36,423 bases of DNA, taken from positions 1-36,423 of the forward strand of contig JAEYYP010000323.1 in NCBI GenBank assembly GCA_023428425.1. The letters run 5' to 3'. A program made the position numbers and the translations under genes. Shown piece after piece: positions 24,037 through 31,987 of this stretch (positions within the stretch are counted from its first letter, which is position 1; every line of letters starts with the position of its first letter). The DNA is from Pseudomonadota bacterium. Lineage in GTDB: Bacteria; Pseudomonadota; Alphaproteobacteria; Rhizobiales; Devosiaceae. Below the pieces are notes generated by a model. That model searched no databases. It saw only the letters and a list, made by a program, of their open reading frames with translations, and was not told where the DNA came from.

Positions 24037-24686
24037 ACCGCCGTCATTTCGTCGGCGGCGTTGCCGCCCTGGGTGTCGTCGCCTTTGTCGGTGGCACCTT
24101 CGCCTATCGCGAGGCCATGGCTTCCGCGGCGCGCGAAGCCGCAGCCGAAGTCAACGCCCTGCTCTATCGCGACCACGCCCCCATCATCGGGCCGGCCGAA
24201 GCGACGGTGACCATCACCGAGTTCTTCGACCCGTCCTGCGAGGCTTGTCGGGCATTCTATCCGATCGTCAAGCAGATCATGGAGATGCACCAGGGCAAGG
24301 TGCGCCTCGTGTTGCGCTACGCCGCCTTCCATGAAGGTTCCGACGAGGTGGTCAGGATCGTCGAGGCGGCGCGTCTGCAGGACCGCTTCGTGCCGGTGCT
24401 CGAGGCGCTGCTGGCCGAGCAGCCGAACTGGGCGATGCACGAGGGTCCGGATATCGAGCGGGCTTGGAGCATTGCCGGCGCCGCCGGGCTTGATCTCCCC
24501 CGGGCCCGCGTCGACGCCCAATCCGAGGCAATTACAGCGATCCTGACGCAGGACACAGCCGACGTGACGGCGGCCGGTGTGCAGCAGACGCCCACCTTCT
24601 ACGTCAACGGCAAGCCGCTTACCGAATTCGGCCCTCAGCAGCTCTATGACCTGGTGACCAGCGAAGTCGTCGCCGCGGGTGGGTGA
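24033..24686 (+). CDS. DsbA-family periplasmic thiol:disulfide oxidoreductase
   Basis: A 217-aa thioredoxin-fold protein with an N-terminal signal or anchor (RRHFVGGVAALGVVAFVGGTFAY; the RR start could be a Tat or Sec signal). The active site is CEAC (Cys69-Cys72) within EFFDPSCEACRAFYP, and the cis-proline loop is QQTPTFYVNG. The resemblance is to the DsbA/BdbD-like group of alphaproteobacteria rather than to classical E. coli DsbA (CPHC). It probably oxidises exported Cys proteins, with DsbB as partner, or replaces housekeeping DsbA when its thiols are poisoned by metals. It overlaps dsbB (ATGA) and the flavoprotein gene (TGATG). Confidence 0.9.
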   Translation: MNRRHFVGGVAALGVVAFVGGTFAYREAMASAAREAAAEVNALLYRDHAPIIGPAEATVTITEFFDPSCEACRAFYPIVKQIMEMHQGKVRLVLRYAAFHEGSDEVVRIVEAARLQDRFVPVLEALLAEQPNWAMHEGPDIERAWSIAGAAGLDLPRARVDAQSEAITAILTQDTADVTAAGVQQTPTFYVNGKPLTEFGPQQLYDLVTSEVVAAGG

Positions 24687-25864
24687 TGGACGCCGATGTT
24701 CTAGTCGTCGGCGCTGGGCAGGCAGGCCTCGCCGTGACCCGGCAACTGCGCCGGCTCGGCGTGGCCGTGTTGGCCGTGGATGGGGCATCGCGCGTCGGCG
24801 ACAGCTGGCGTCATCGCTATACGTCGCTGCGGCTGTTCACGCCGCGGCGGTTCAGCGGGCTACCCGAGCTGGCGCTGCCCGGCGACCCTGAAGGCTACGC
24901 GACCGCCACGGAGTTCGCTGACTATCTGGAGGCGTTCGCCCGCAAGTTCGAATTGCCCGTGCAACTGGGCGACGGCGTGAAGGCGCTCACCCGACCAGAT
25001 GGCAGCTTTGTTGCCACCCTGCGATCCGGCCACGTGCTGCAGGCTCGGGTGGCGATCATTGCCAGTGGCGGCTTCCAGTCACCACGCGTGCCGGCCGTCG
25101 CGGCCGGGCTGGCGAACGACGTCCAGCAGCTCAGCCCTTCCACCTATCGGCGGCCGGACGACGTGCGTGGAACGCGCGTGCTCGTCGTGGGCGATGGTGC
25201 CACCGGCCGTGATATCGCTGCCGAACTCGCCGATGGTCGGCACGTCACCCTCTCCAGCGGCAGGCCGCGGCGGCTGATGCCCGAGCGCGTGCTCGGGGTC
25301 AGCACCTGGAGCTGGCTGCGGCGGCTCGGGCTGCTCGGCTCACCGGCCAACTCACCGGTGGGGCGGCTGATGCAGCGGGCCGATCCGTTTCCCGATCGGC
25401 AACGCAGCCTCGAGGACTTGCGTGGGCTGCGGGTCCTCATCAGGCCGAGGCTGACTTCTGCCAGCGGGCGCAACATCGGTTTCGCCGATGGCAGCGCCCA
25501 TACCGCGGAAAGCATCATCTGGTGCGTCGGCTATCGTGACGACAGCTCGTGGGTGCAGATCGCGGGAGCCATCGCCGCGGATGGCCAGTTCCTGCATTCC
25601 GGGGGCCGCTCACCCGTCGATGGGCTGTATTTTGTCGGCCGCCCGTGGCAACGCAACTGGGCATCCGCGCTCATTATGGGAGCGGACGCCGATGCAGCGG
25701 CGATTGCACGCGAGGTGGCGGCACGCCTCGGCCAAGACGCGCGCCCGCTCCTGCCGAAGGCGCTGGGCTCCGCTAGGTCTCGAACACCACGGTGCCTTGC
25801 GCGTCGAACTGGTAGACGTCGTCGCGGAAGCTCACTGTGCCCTGTCGATTGGCCCAGGCGGTGA
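24686..25864 (+). CDS. FAD/NAD(P)-dependent oxidoreductase (CzcO-like flavin monooxygenase family)
   Basis: A 392-aa flavoprotein. The N-terminal FAD-binding Rossmann motif is VLVVGAGQAGLAV, followed by SWRHRYTSLRLFTPRRFSGLP, typical of flavin monooxygenase-like proteins. The second, NAD(P)-binding motif is VLVVGDGATGRDIA. The C-terminus has the IIWCVGYRDDSSW and GLYFVGRPWQRNWASALIMGA blocks. Such genes are often annotated czcO near metal transporters, but their substrates are unknown. ATG 24686 overlaps the dsbA stop. The last 30 residues (from about GSARSRTPR) are Arg-rich, run antisense to the L,D-transpeptidase gene, and look like read-through past an original stop. Confidence 0.88.
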   Translation: MDADVLVVGAGQAGLAVTRQLRRLGVAVLAVDGASRVGDSWRHRYTSLRLFTPRRFSGLPELALPGDPEGYATATEFADYLEAFARKFELPVQLGDGVKALTRPDGSFVATLRSGHVLQARVAIIASGGFQSPRVPAVAAGLANDVQQLSPSTYRRPDDVRGTRVLVVGDGATGRDIAAELADGRHVTLSSGRPRRLMPERVLGVSTWSWLRRLGLLGSPANSPVGRLMQRADPFPDRQRSLEDLRGLRVLIRPRLTSASGRNIGFADGSAHTAESIIWCVGYRDDSSWVQIAGAIAADGQFLHSGGRSPVDGLYFVGRPWQRNWASALIMGADADAAAIAREVAARLGQDARPLLPKALGSARSRTPRCLARRTGRRRRGSSLCPVDWPRR

Positions 25865-26996
25865 TGTAAGTGGTGTGGATTGGCACCTGCACCTTGAGCC
25901 CGACATTCTCCCGCATGCCGCTGGTGAGGCCTTCCATCACCTTGCCCAGGTCCCAGCCATTGTCGCGGAGGAGCCAGGCGATCAGCGTCTCGACCTCGCC
26001 AACGCGCACGCAGCCCGACGAGTAGAAACGAGCGTTCTCGCTGAATAGCGACTGCTGCGGCGTATCGTGCAGGTAGACTGCATGCTTGTTGTAGAAGTCG
26101 ATCTTGCAGCGCCCCAGCGAGTTGTCCGGGCCAGGATCCTGCCGGAACGTGTATTGCACGGCCTCCTCTGTGGACCAGTCAATCTCTGTCGGCGCCAGCT
26201 CGCGGCCCTTGCCGTCGAGAATGCGAATCCGAAACTTGGTGAGGTATTCCGGGTCCTCGTTCATGTATTTGATCAGGTCCTTCTGGATGATGCTTTTGGG
26301 AACCGTCCAGAACGGGTTGAAGTTCACCGAGTGAATTTTTGAGTTAAGGAGCGGCGTCGCCCGGTCGGCCTTGCCGACCACCGCCGTGTGGCGCTGCACG
26401 ACCTGCGCGCCCTCGATCGCCTCGATGCTGGCGGCGGGGATGTTGACCACCACGTAACGGTCGGACAGTGCGGAAGCCCAGTTCTGGATGCGCTGCGCAT
26501 TCAGGTGCAACTGGTTGAGCCGATACTGCGTCGGAACCGACAGGGCGTAGAAAGTCGGCTCGTCCACCTGGCCGTTGAGGATCAGGCCATGCCGGGCCTG
26601 GAACAGGCGGACCGCCGCGTCGAGACCGGAGTCGAACTCGTTGCTGACCCGCTTGTCGTAAGGCATGTCGCCGTTAATCATCAGCCGGCGCTTTAGATCA
26701 GCCACCGCCCGGCGCGAGTCGCCGAGCTTGAGCCCGAAGGTTTCGCGGCCCGGCAGCTCCCAGCTGCCGTTCACGGCCACGAACTGCTCGTAGTTCTGGA
26801 TCGCCCGCTGCAAGTTGTTGGAGGTGTCGAAGCTGAGGATCGGCTCGATCGTCTCGACCAGGCTCATCGCCGTGGCGGTGTTGCCGTCGAGCTGTCCTGC
26901 CTGAGCGCGCGCCAGTGCAGGGGCAAGTGCGGTGGCGGCTGCGGCGCCGCCCAGAAAAGCACGTCTCGTCAGGTGAGCGGAACGATGGCGGATCAT
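25773..26996 (-). CDS. L,D-transpeptidase, YcbB-like, exported (copy 1)
   Basis: A 407-aa periplasmic enzyme that makes 3-3 cross-links in peptidoglycan. A Tat-like signal is present (LTRRAFLGGAAAATALAPALARA). A peptidoglycan-binding-like helix region (FDSGLDAAVRLFQARHGLILNGQVDEPT) precedes the catalytic YkuD domain. The active-site motif is HDTPQQSLFSENARFYSSGCVRV, with catalytic Cys329. It resembles the large YcbB form rather than short ErfK forms. It faces the flavoprotein gene tail to tail and overlaps it by 92 bp, so no terminator separates them. A second copy lies 200 bp upstream on the same strand. L,D-transpeptidases are known to be inhibited by copper at their Cys. Confidence 0.93.
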   Translation of the reverse strand: MIRHRSAHLTRRAFLGGAAAATALAPALARAQAGQLDGNTATAMSLVETIEPILSFDTSNNLQRAIQNYEQFVAVNGSWELPGRETFGLKLGDSRRAVADLKRRLMINGDMPYDKRVSNEFDSGLDAAVRLFQARHGLILNGQVDEPTFYALSVPTQYRLNQLHLNAQRIQNWASALSDRYVVVNIPAASIEAIEGAQVVQRHTAVVGKADRATPLLNSKIHSVNFNPFWTVPKSIIQKDLIKYMNEDPEYLTKFRIRILDGKGRELAPTEIDWSTEEAVQYTFRQDPGPDNSLGRCKIDFYNKHAVYLHDTPQQSLFSENARFYSSGCVRVGEVETLIAWLLRDNGWDLGKVMEGLTSGMRENVGLKVQVPIHTTYITAWANRQGTVSFRDDVYQFDAQGTVVFET

Positions 26997-27094
26997 GGCT
27001 GTGACCTCCCAGGGTTGTCGTCAAGCGGATGTGAGAAGCGGTGAATGGTCGGTGCGGCACGCGTCGGCCAGAATGAGCCGGTGAGGGACGACCC

Positions 27095-27196
27095 ATGCCG
27101 ATGCTGCAATTGATGAGGAACGGCGCCTTCGCCGCGGGACTCGGCCTGGCGCTCTATGCGGCGAGCGTCCTCATCCTGTCGACGCACCTGTGCTGA
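27095..27196 (+). CDS. Possible 33-aa single-helix membrane microprotein
   Basis: ATG 27095 to TGA 27196 encodes a short hydrophobic peptide, MPMLQLMRNGAFAAGLGL followed by a small-residue helix ending in STHLC, with GAGGG upstream at a usable distance. It sits in the gap between the two L,D-transpeptidase genes but on the opposite strand. Nothing else about it is recognised. A chance ORF is quite possible in GC-rich DNA. Confidence 0.25.
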   Translation: MPMLQLMRNGAFAAGLGLALYAASVLILSTHLC

Positions 27197-27201
27197 GCCG
27201 C

Positions 27202-28809
27202 TCATAGCGCGGTCCTCTCGAACAGGGCGGCGGCGATGCGCGCGTCGTGTCCGTAGACGTCGGCGTAGCTTCTGGCCTTGCCCGCCTCATCCACCCGCAC
27301 TGTGAAATAGGTTAGGAACACCGGGACCCGGACCTGCATGTTGAACCACTTTTCATTGGGACCGAAGGCGCGCTCCAACGTGTTCCGGTTGAGACTGGGC
27401 TCGTCGGCGAGCAGGACGTCGGCGAAGTCGAACGGGTTCTCGACGCGAACGCATCCGGCGCTGAAGGCCCGCGCGTCACGGTTGAACAGCTGCTTTTCGG
27501 GCGTGTCGTGCAGGTAGACGTCGTGCTTGTTGGGAAACAGGAATTTCACCTGGCCCAGAGAGTTCTGGGTGCCCGGCTTCTGACGCAACAGGAAGGGGAA
27601 GCTGCCCGGCTGCACCGCCGCCCAGTTCACCGTCCAGGGATCGATGACCAGACCGTCCCCAGTAAGGATCTCGAACTCGCGTCGAGCCAGATAGCCCGGG
27701 TCGCGCACTACCTGCGGGGCGACGTCGCGGCGCACGATCGACGTCGGGACGTTCCAGTAGGGGTTCACCACCACGTGGCGGATGAGGTCGTAGAAGATCG
27801 GAGTCTGGTTCTGCGGCCGGCCCACCACCACCTTGGTCTCATGCACAGAGACGCCGTCGCGCCGCACCCACAGCCGGTATTCGGGCACATTAACCTCGAC
27901 CCGGTAGTTGCCGCGATCGCGCGGCAGCCAGCGCCATTTCTCGAGGTTCACGAGGATCTGGTCGCGGCCCGCGGCATTGCCGCGGTTCAGCGCCTCGCGC
28001 GTCGCATTGCCGACGATGCCATCGGCGACGAGGCCGAGCTCCACTTGGAAGGCGGTGACCGCCGCCACGAGCTCGTCGTCATAGATTGCGCTGTTTTCTT
28101 CAGGCAAGGCGAGCGATAGTCGCTCGCGCAGCACCGGGACGCGTGGATCTTCAACGCCCGGCTTGAGGCTCGGACCATCGGCCAGTTGCGGGATTTCCGG
28201 CGCCGCATTGGTCGTGGCGAGCATGGCCAGCAGCGCCTTGAACTCGGCGTCAGGCGGCGCCAGCGCCAACAGCGCCGCGCTGGGATCGTCTTGCTCGAGC
28301 AGCGCCAGCAGTTCGGCGAGCGGCAAGCGCTGGTTGGGCATGTCGAGATTGCTCGACAGCTTGCGCGGCTCGAGCCGGCCGCCGAAATTGTCGTTGCCGA
28401 AGCGGATGGCAATCGCGGTAGCGGCCAGTTCGGCGCGCACCGCTAGGTCGATCGTTGTGAGTTCCGCCTGCTTAAACTCGTAGTCGAGCGGCTCGAGCCC
28501 TAGTTCGCCGGCTCGCCCGAAGGCGCTAGCGAGCGCCGCGGCACGAGCGCCGAGCATCCAGCTGGTCGAGGCACTCTCCAGCCACAGCGGCTCGAAGCCG
28601 CGGCCGCCGTAGAAATAGTAGAGATCCTGTGCGCCCTCCGTCCCCGCGTTGCGCATGCTGTCCAACTCGGCTCGGATAGCGCGTGCCAGTTCGCTTCGAG
28701 CCGGGGCGATCACCACCCTCGTGATGGTGGTTGGCACCTCTTGGGCGAAAGCCACGCTGCCCATGAGGGTGATCGCCAGTGAGGCGATGAAATGGCGGCG
28801 TGATATCAT
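27202..28809 (-). CDS. L,D-transpeptidase, YcbB-like, exported (copy 2)
   Basis: A 535-aa periplasmic enzyme. The signal is RRHFIASLAITLMGSVAFA. An N-terminal scaffold domain follows (YYFYGGRGFEPLWLE), then a peptidoglycan-binding segment (YDDELVAAVTAFQVELGLVADGIVGNATREALN), then NLEKWRWLPRDRGNYRVEVNVPEY and the YkuD catalytic domain. The catalytic motif is HDTPEKQLFNRDARAFSAGCVRVE with Cys453. The size and layout match full-length YcbB (LdtD), unlike the shorter copy 1. The ATG at 28809 overlaps the stop of the M23 gene by four bases, so the endopeptidase and transpeptidase are made together, as expected for opening and re-crosslinking of the wall. Confidence 0.94.
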   Translation of the reverse strand: MISRRHFIASLAITLMGSVAFAQEVPTTITRVVIAPARSELARAIRAELDSMRNAGTEGAQDLYYFYGGRGFEPLWLESASTSWMLGARAAALASAFGRAGELGLEPLDYEFKQAELTTIDLAVRAELAATAIAIRFGNDNFGGRLEPRKLSSNLDMPNQRLPLAELLALLEQDDPSAALLALAPPDAEFKALLAMLATTNAAPEIPQLADGPSLKPGVEDPRVPVLRERLSLALPEENSAIYDDELVAAVTAFQVELGLVADGIVGNATREALNRGNAAGRDQILVNLEKWRWLPRDRGNYRVEVNVPEYRLWVRRDGVSVHETKVVVGRPQNQTPIFYDLIRHVVVNPYWNVPTSIVRRDVAPQVVRDPGYLARREFEILTGDGLVIDPWTVNWAAVQPGSFPFLLRQKPGTQNSLGQVKFLFPNKHDVYLHDTPEKQLFNRDARAFSAGCVRVENPFDFADVLLADEPSLNRNTLERAFGPNEKWFNMQVRVPVFLTYFTVRVDEAGKARSYADVYGHDARIAAALFERTAL

Positions 28810-30767
28810 AGCGCGCTGATCTCCTGCGGGCGGCGATCCATCAGTTCGCGGATCTGGGTAGTAGCTTGCGTAAAAGCGGGGAGCGACTGTTCGGACAGTT
28901 CCTTGTCGCGGGGCAGCTTGATGCTCAGCGCATCGGCGGTGCGGCCGTTGATACGCACCTCGTAGTGCAGGTGATTGCCGGTCGAGTTGCCGGTCGAGCC
29001 GACGTAACCGATGACCTGCCCCTGCTTCACTCGGTCGCCGGCCTTGAGGCCTGTCGCGATCCGGCTCATATGCGAGTAAGTCGTTTGGTAGCCGTTCACA
29101 TGGTTTATCTCGACATACCGACCATTGCCGCCATTCCATCCGGCCTTACCGACCAGGCCGTCGCCACCGGCGTAGATCGGTGTGCCGAGGGGCGCGGCAA
29201 GATCGGTGCCGGTGTGGAGACGACGGGTCTTGAAGATTGGATGGACGCGATAGCCATAGCGGCTGGTCAGCCGGCCGCCGCCCTGCACCGGACGACGGAC
29301 CAGGAAGCGTTTCCCGGTCTCGCCATCATTGCTGTAGTAGTCCACTGAGCCATCATCCGCCTGGAAGCGGAACAGTTCGCGCGTCGTCGATCCGGTATTG
29401 AGCGCGGCATAGAGCAACTCCGGCTTGCCAGTCTCCGGCTTGGTCGTCAGCAGCTTTAGACCGTCACCAGGGTTCACCTTCTGTGTCAGGTCGATCTCGT
29501 AGGCGAAGATCGCCAGCAACTTGGTGATCGTCTCGTCATCGACGTCGTGGCGCCGACCGGTTTCCCATATTGAGCGGTAAAGGCTTGGCAAGGCCGTGAC
29601 ATCGGCAACCTCGGTATCTTCCTCGGGGAACTGAGTGGTCCCCGGAGCAAGGCCAATGACGTAGCCGCCACGGTCGGTCAGCGCAGCGGTAGCCGCGTGC
29701 CGGATCTCGCCGCTGCTGGCATCATGCAGATAGATGCTCAGCCGGTAGGGCACCGGGACCGGACCTAGCCGCGATGGTCCGGTCAGGATGCGAAGCTTGG
29801 TGTCCGCCGGCAGCGTGCTCGAAGGGAAGACGTTGGCCAGGGTGCGCATCACCGCTGGTGCAGTGGTGGTGTCGAAGCCGTTCTTCAGTAGCGCGTCGTC
29901 CAGCGCCGTTGCCTCGCGTATCGTGATGATGCGCTCCGATCGCCCTCCGCTCTCCGGATCGGCGGGTCTTCTAGGCATGACCGTCACATTCTCGGCGATG
30001 CCCATTTCGGCATCCGCTGTCAGTGAGGCTGTAAGCGCTCCAGAAGCCGGTCCGTAGGCGTATCCAGCATCTCCCGACCCTTCGAAGAACAAGTCTTCCG
30101 CAGCGCGTCTTGCCGTCTGAGCCGCCGCCTGATCATCGATGGCCATTGCAGGGACGAACTTCACCGGCAGCGCCGCCGTTGTAATCGCCACCTCCCCTTC
30201 TACGCTGGCTGAATAGATCTGCGGCGCGGGAGCGCTGCCCGCCTGTGTGGACGAGTTGTCCAACGCAGTGGCCAAGGCTGCGGGATCAAATTCGGGGACG
30301 TCTTCGGCTAGCGCCGTTGCGGAGATCGCAAGCGTCGCGTCGAGCCGCGTGAACTGCTGGTTGCGCAGATATACCCGCCCGCCTTCGTTCGAGCGGATCG
30401 AGGCCTGCACAACCTCGACGTCGGACCTTGTCCGCGCCAATGGCCGCAGCCGGTCGCTTTTCTCGGCCTCGGCTGGCGCCTCGGTGGCAGTGCGCGTTAC
30501 TTTCAGCGCGCGCGATGCTGTCGAGTAGTTGTCCTGCCCTTCGAACGAGACATAGAGCGCCGCGCCCATCAGCAGCACAGACGTCAGCCCGGTCATTACC
30601 GTGCCGGTCAACCAGGCGAAGCTGAGCTCGCGTCCCCGCGGCAGCTCGCCTTCCATGGCCTGCAGCGTCAGCGGCGGCGCTTCTTCGAAGCCTGCCTGAC
30701 GCAAGCGTTCGGCCGGCGCAAGCACTCGGCCACCCTTACGGCGCAACGCCGTGTCTATCGAACTCAT
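28806..30767 (-). CDS. M23-family peptidoglycan endopeptidase (LytM domain), membrane-anchored
   Basis: A 653-aa protein. A cytoplasmic N-terminal stretch of about 50 residues precedes one membrane helix (FAWLTGTVMTGLTSVLLMGAALYV). A long low-complexity periplasmic region follows, then a domain with LysM- or OapA-like character (IITIREATALDDALLKNGF), and last the LytM/M23 domain. Zinc ligands are intact: H518 and D522 (LHTGTDLAAP) and H599-L-H601 (NHLHYEVR). These enzymes cleave 4-3 peptide cross-links. It is the first gene of a minus-strand operon with the full-length L,D-transpeptidase. The gap to the next upstream gene holds no recognised MerR operator. Confidence 0.94.
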   Translation of the reverse strand: MSSIDTALRRKGGRVLAPAERLRQAGFEEAPPLTLQAMEGELPRGRELSFAWLTGTVMTGLTSVLLMGAALYVSFEGQDNYSTASRALKVTRTATEAPAEAEKSDRLRPLARTRSDVEVVQASIRSNEGGRVYLRNQQFTRLDATLAISATALAEDVPEFDPAALATALDNSSTQAGSAPAPQIYSASVEGEVAITTAALPVKFVPAMAIDDQAAAQTARRAAEDLFFEGSGDAGYAYGPASGALTASLTADAEMGIAENVTVMPRRPADPESGGRSERIITIREATALDDALLKNGFDTTTAPAVMRTLANVFPSSTLPADTKLRILTGPSRLGPVPVPYRLSIYLHDASSGEIRHAATAALTDRGGYVIGLAPGTTQFPEEDTEVADVTALPSLYRSIWETGRRHDVDDETITKLLAIFAYEIDLTQKVNPGDGLKLLTTKPETGKPELLYAALNTGSTTRELFRFQADDGSVDYYSNDGETGKRFLVRRPVQGGGRLTSRYGYRVHPIFKTRRLHTGTDLAAPLGTPIYAGGDGLVGKAGWNGGNGRYVEINHVNGYQTTYSHMSRIATGLKAGDRVKQGQVIGYVGSTGNSTGNHLHYEVRINGRTADALSIKLPRDKELSEQSLPAFTQATTQIRELMDRRPQEISAL

Positions 30768-30871
30768 GGGTTTGTCCCACCCTACGCGTCAAGGCGCAGG
30801 CATGCCCTTCCTCGCCCAGCGGGAGAGACGCCGGGCAGCGACCGACGGCGAGCCGAAGCTCACCTCGCTGG

Positions 30872-31192
30872 TTAGGCGATGGGGGGTGTCAGTGGGGGCT
30901 TGGTCGAGCGGCCGGGTCCAAACAGTTCATAGCCAACCTGGTGCTGGGCATCTACGGCTGGAAGAGTAGCCGGCGTTGCAGGCTCGAGCGCGTCCAAGGC
31001 GGCGCAGGACTGTGAGCAGCTCCTCAGCCGGTGCGAACCGCAGTCGCCGCAAGGCAACTCACTGATGATGGTTTCGCCGTGATAGCTCGTCTCATCGACT
31101 ATCACTGTGCCGTGTGCGGTCGCGGCCAAGCTGACCGACGCCATGACGACGGCAATCAGCAGACAGGCGAAAGCGCGAAGCAGCTTGATCAT
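30872..31192 (-). CDS. Small exported Cys-rich protein of unknown function
   Basis: A 106-aa protein starting at ATG 31192; the longer frame upstream looks noncoding. It has a signal peptide (LLRAFACLLIAVVMASVSLAATA) and a compact Cys cluster (CGDCGSHRLRSCSQSC), followed by a Pro/Ala-rich tail. The Cys and His residues would suit metal binding or need of disulfide formation by the nearby DsbA/B. It is broadly similar in plan to the DUF2946-like protein at 15127-15480. It is divergent from the XRE regulator and lies at the right border of the metal/envelope region. Confidence 0.6.
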   Translation of the reverse strand: MIKLLRAFACLLIAVVMASVSLAATAHGTVIVDETSYHGETIISELPCGDCGSHRLRSCSQSCAALDALEPATPATLPAVDAQHQVGYELFGPGRSTKPPLTPPIA

Positions 31193-31348
31193 CGGGGTGA
31201 ATCTAGCGCACGAGCAGACCTTCGGAAAGCGTGGCCAAACGTCACCGGCACACAAGTGTGTCATGGCCGGCGCTCGAGGAGATCAAGTCCCATTGCGCAA
31301 TCGCGTTTCCCCAGCGCTCATCTGCGAACTCCCGATGATGACGACGCT

Positions 31349-31383
31349 ATAAATCAAGCATCAGCAGTAAGTGCTTGTTTTAT
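31349..31383. promoter_or_regulatory. Imperfect inverted repeat before the XRE-regulator gene, probable operator
   Basis: ATAAATCAAGCA (31349-31360) and TGCTTGTTTTAT (31372-31383) are complements with two mismatches, separated by 11 bp. They end just before the ribosome-binding site GGAG of the gene at 31395. This position is typical of an autoregulatory site for the HTH protein. The stretch is AT-rich compared with its surroundings. Confidence 0.5.
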
Positions 31384-31394
31384 AGGAGTTATCT

Positions 31395-31799
31395 ATGCCC
31401 GCCTCGAAGCCTTTTGGCGATACCCGCCTTGTCCCGTATCTCACGAAGCGCATCCTCGAACTTCGGCCGACCAAGACGCAGGCCGAGATCGCGTCTCAGG
31501 CCGGCTTCATCAACGTCAACATGCTGTCGCAGATCAAGGCTGGCACCAACCGCCTGCCGATTGACCGCGTTCCGGCGCTCGCCAAGGCACTCGACGTCGA
31601 TCCTGCCTACCTGCTGCTCCTCGCTCTGGAGCAGCGCGTGGGCAGCACCGAGGCCCAGGCGATCGTGGCAATCCTCAGCAATGCCGTCACGCAGAACGAG
31701 ATGGGATGGGTCGAGGCCATTCGGGAAGCTTCCGATATGGGAGATCCTCCCCTCACGCGTCGCGGCCGCACCGCTATCTTCGGGGTTTTCGGCAAGTGA
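31395..31799 (+). CDS. XRE-type HTH regulator
   Basis: A 134-aa protein with a Cro/XRE helix-turn-helix in its first half (TKTQAEIASQAGFINVNMLSQIKAGTNRLPIDRVPALAKALDVDPAYL). The second half is short and of unknown role (EAQAIVAILSNAVTQNEMGWVEAIREASDM). The ATG at 31395 has GGAG six bases upstream. It is the first gene of a compact three-gene operon: the next gene begins within its stop codon (GTGA). It probably represses its own operon through the repeat at 31349-31383. Confidence 0.85.
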   Translation: MPASKPFGDTRLVPYLTKRILELRPTKTQAEIASQAGFINVNMLSQIKAGTNRLPIDRVPALAKALDVDPAYLLLLALEQRVGSTEAQAIVAILSNAVTQNEMGWVEAIREASDMGDPPLTRRGRTAIFGVFGK

Positions 31800-31984
31800 A
31801 CGAGCGAACCTTCGGAAACACTGTCGTGCTCACTCCTCACGAACTCTTCTGGCTTGAGGTCATCCGCCTGGCATCCAACGATGGCGATCCGATGCCCACG
31901 CTCGATCGCACGCAGAAGCTGCGTCGCCTCTTTTCCGAAGCTGGACCGGCGTCGGCATGGAACGAGGTTCATCATGGCCGGTAA
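31796..31984 (+). CDS. 62-aa protein of unknown function in an HTH-NYN operon
   Basis: The gene begins with GTG 31796, overlapping the HTH stop as GTGA, and ends three bases before the NYN gene. The sequence has a helical core, LTPHELFWLEVIRLASNDGDPMPTLDRTQKLRRLF. I know of no domain name for it, but the ordered overlap on both sides makes it a real gene. It may be a partner or antitoxin of its neighbours. Confidence 0.6.
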   Translation: MNERTFGNTVVLTPHELFWLEVIRLASNDGDPMPTLDRTQKLRRLFSEAGPASAWNEVHHGR

Positions 31985-31987
31985 GGA

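Noticed and set aside
31300..31320. TTTCCCCAGCG as a possible second copy of the tRNA-Gln 3' end (attachment site)
   Set aside because: Only about nine bases agree with the tRNA end; too short to support an integration repeat.
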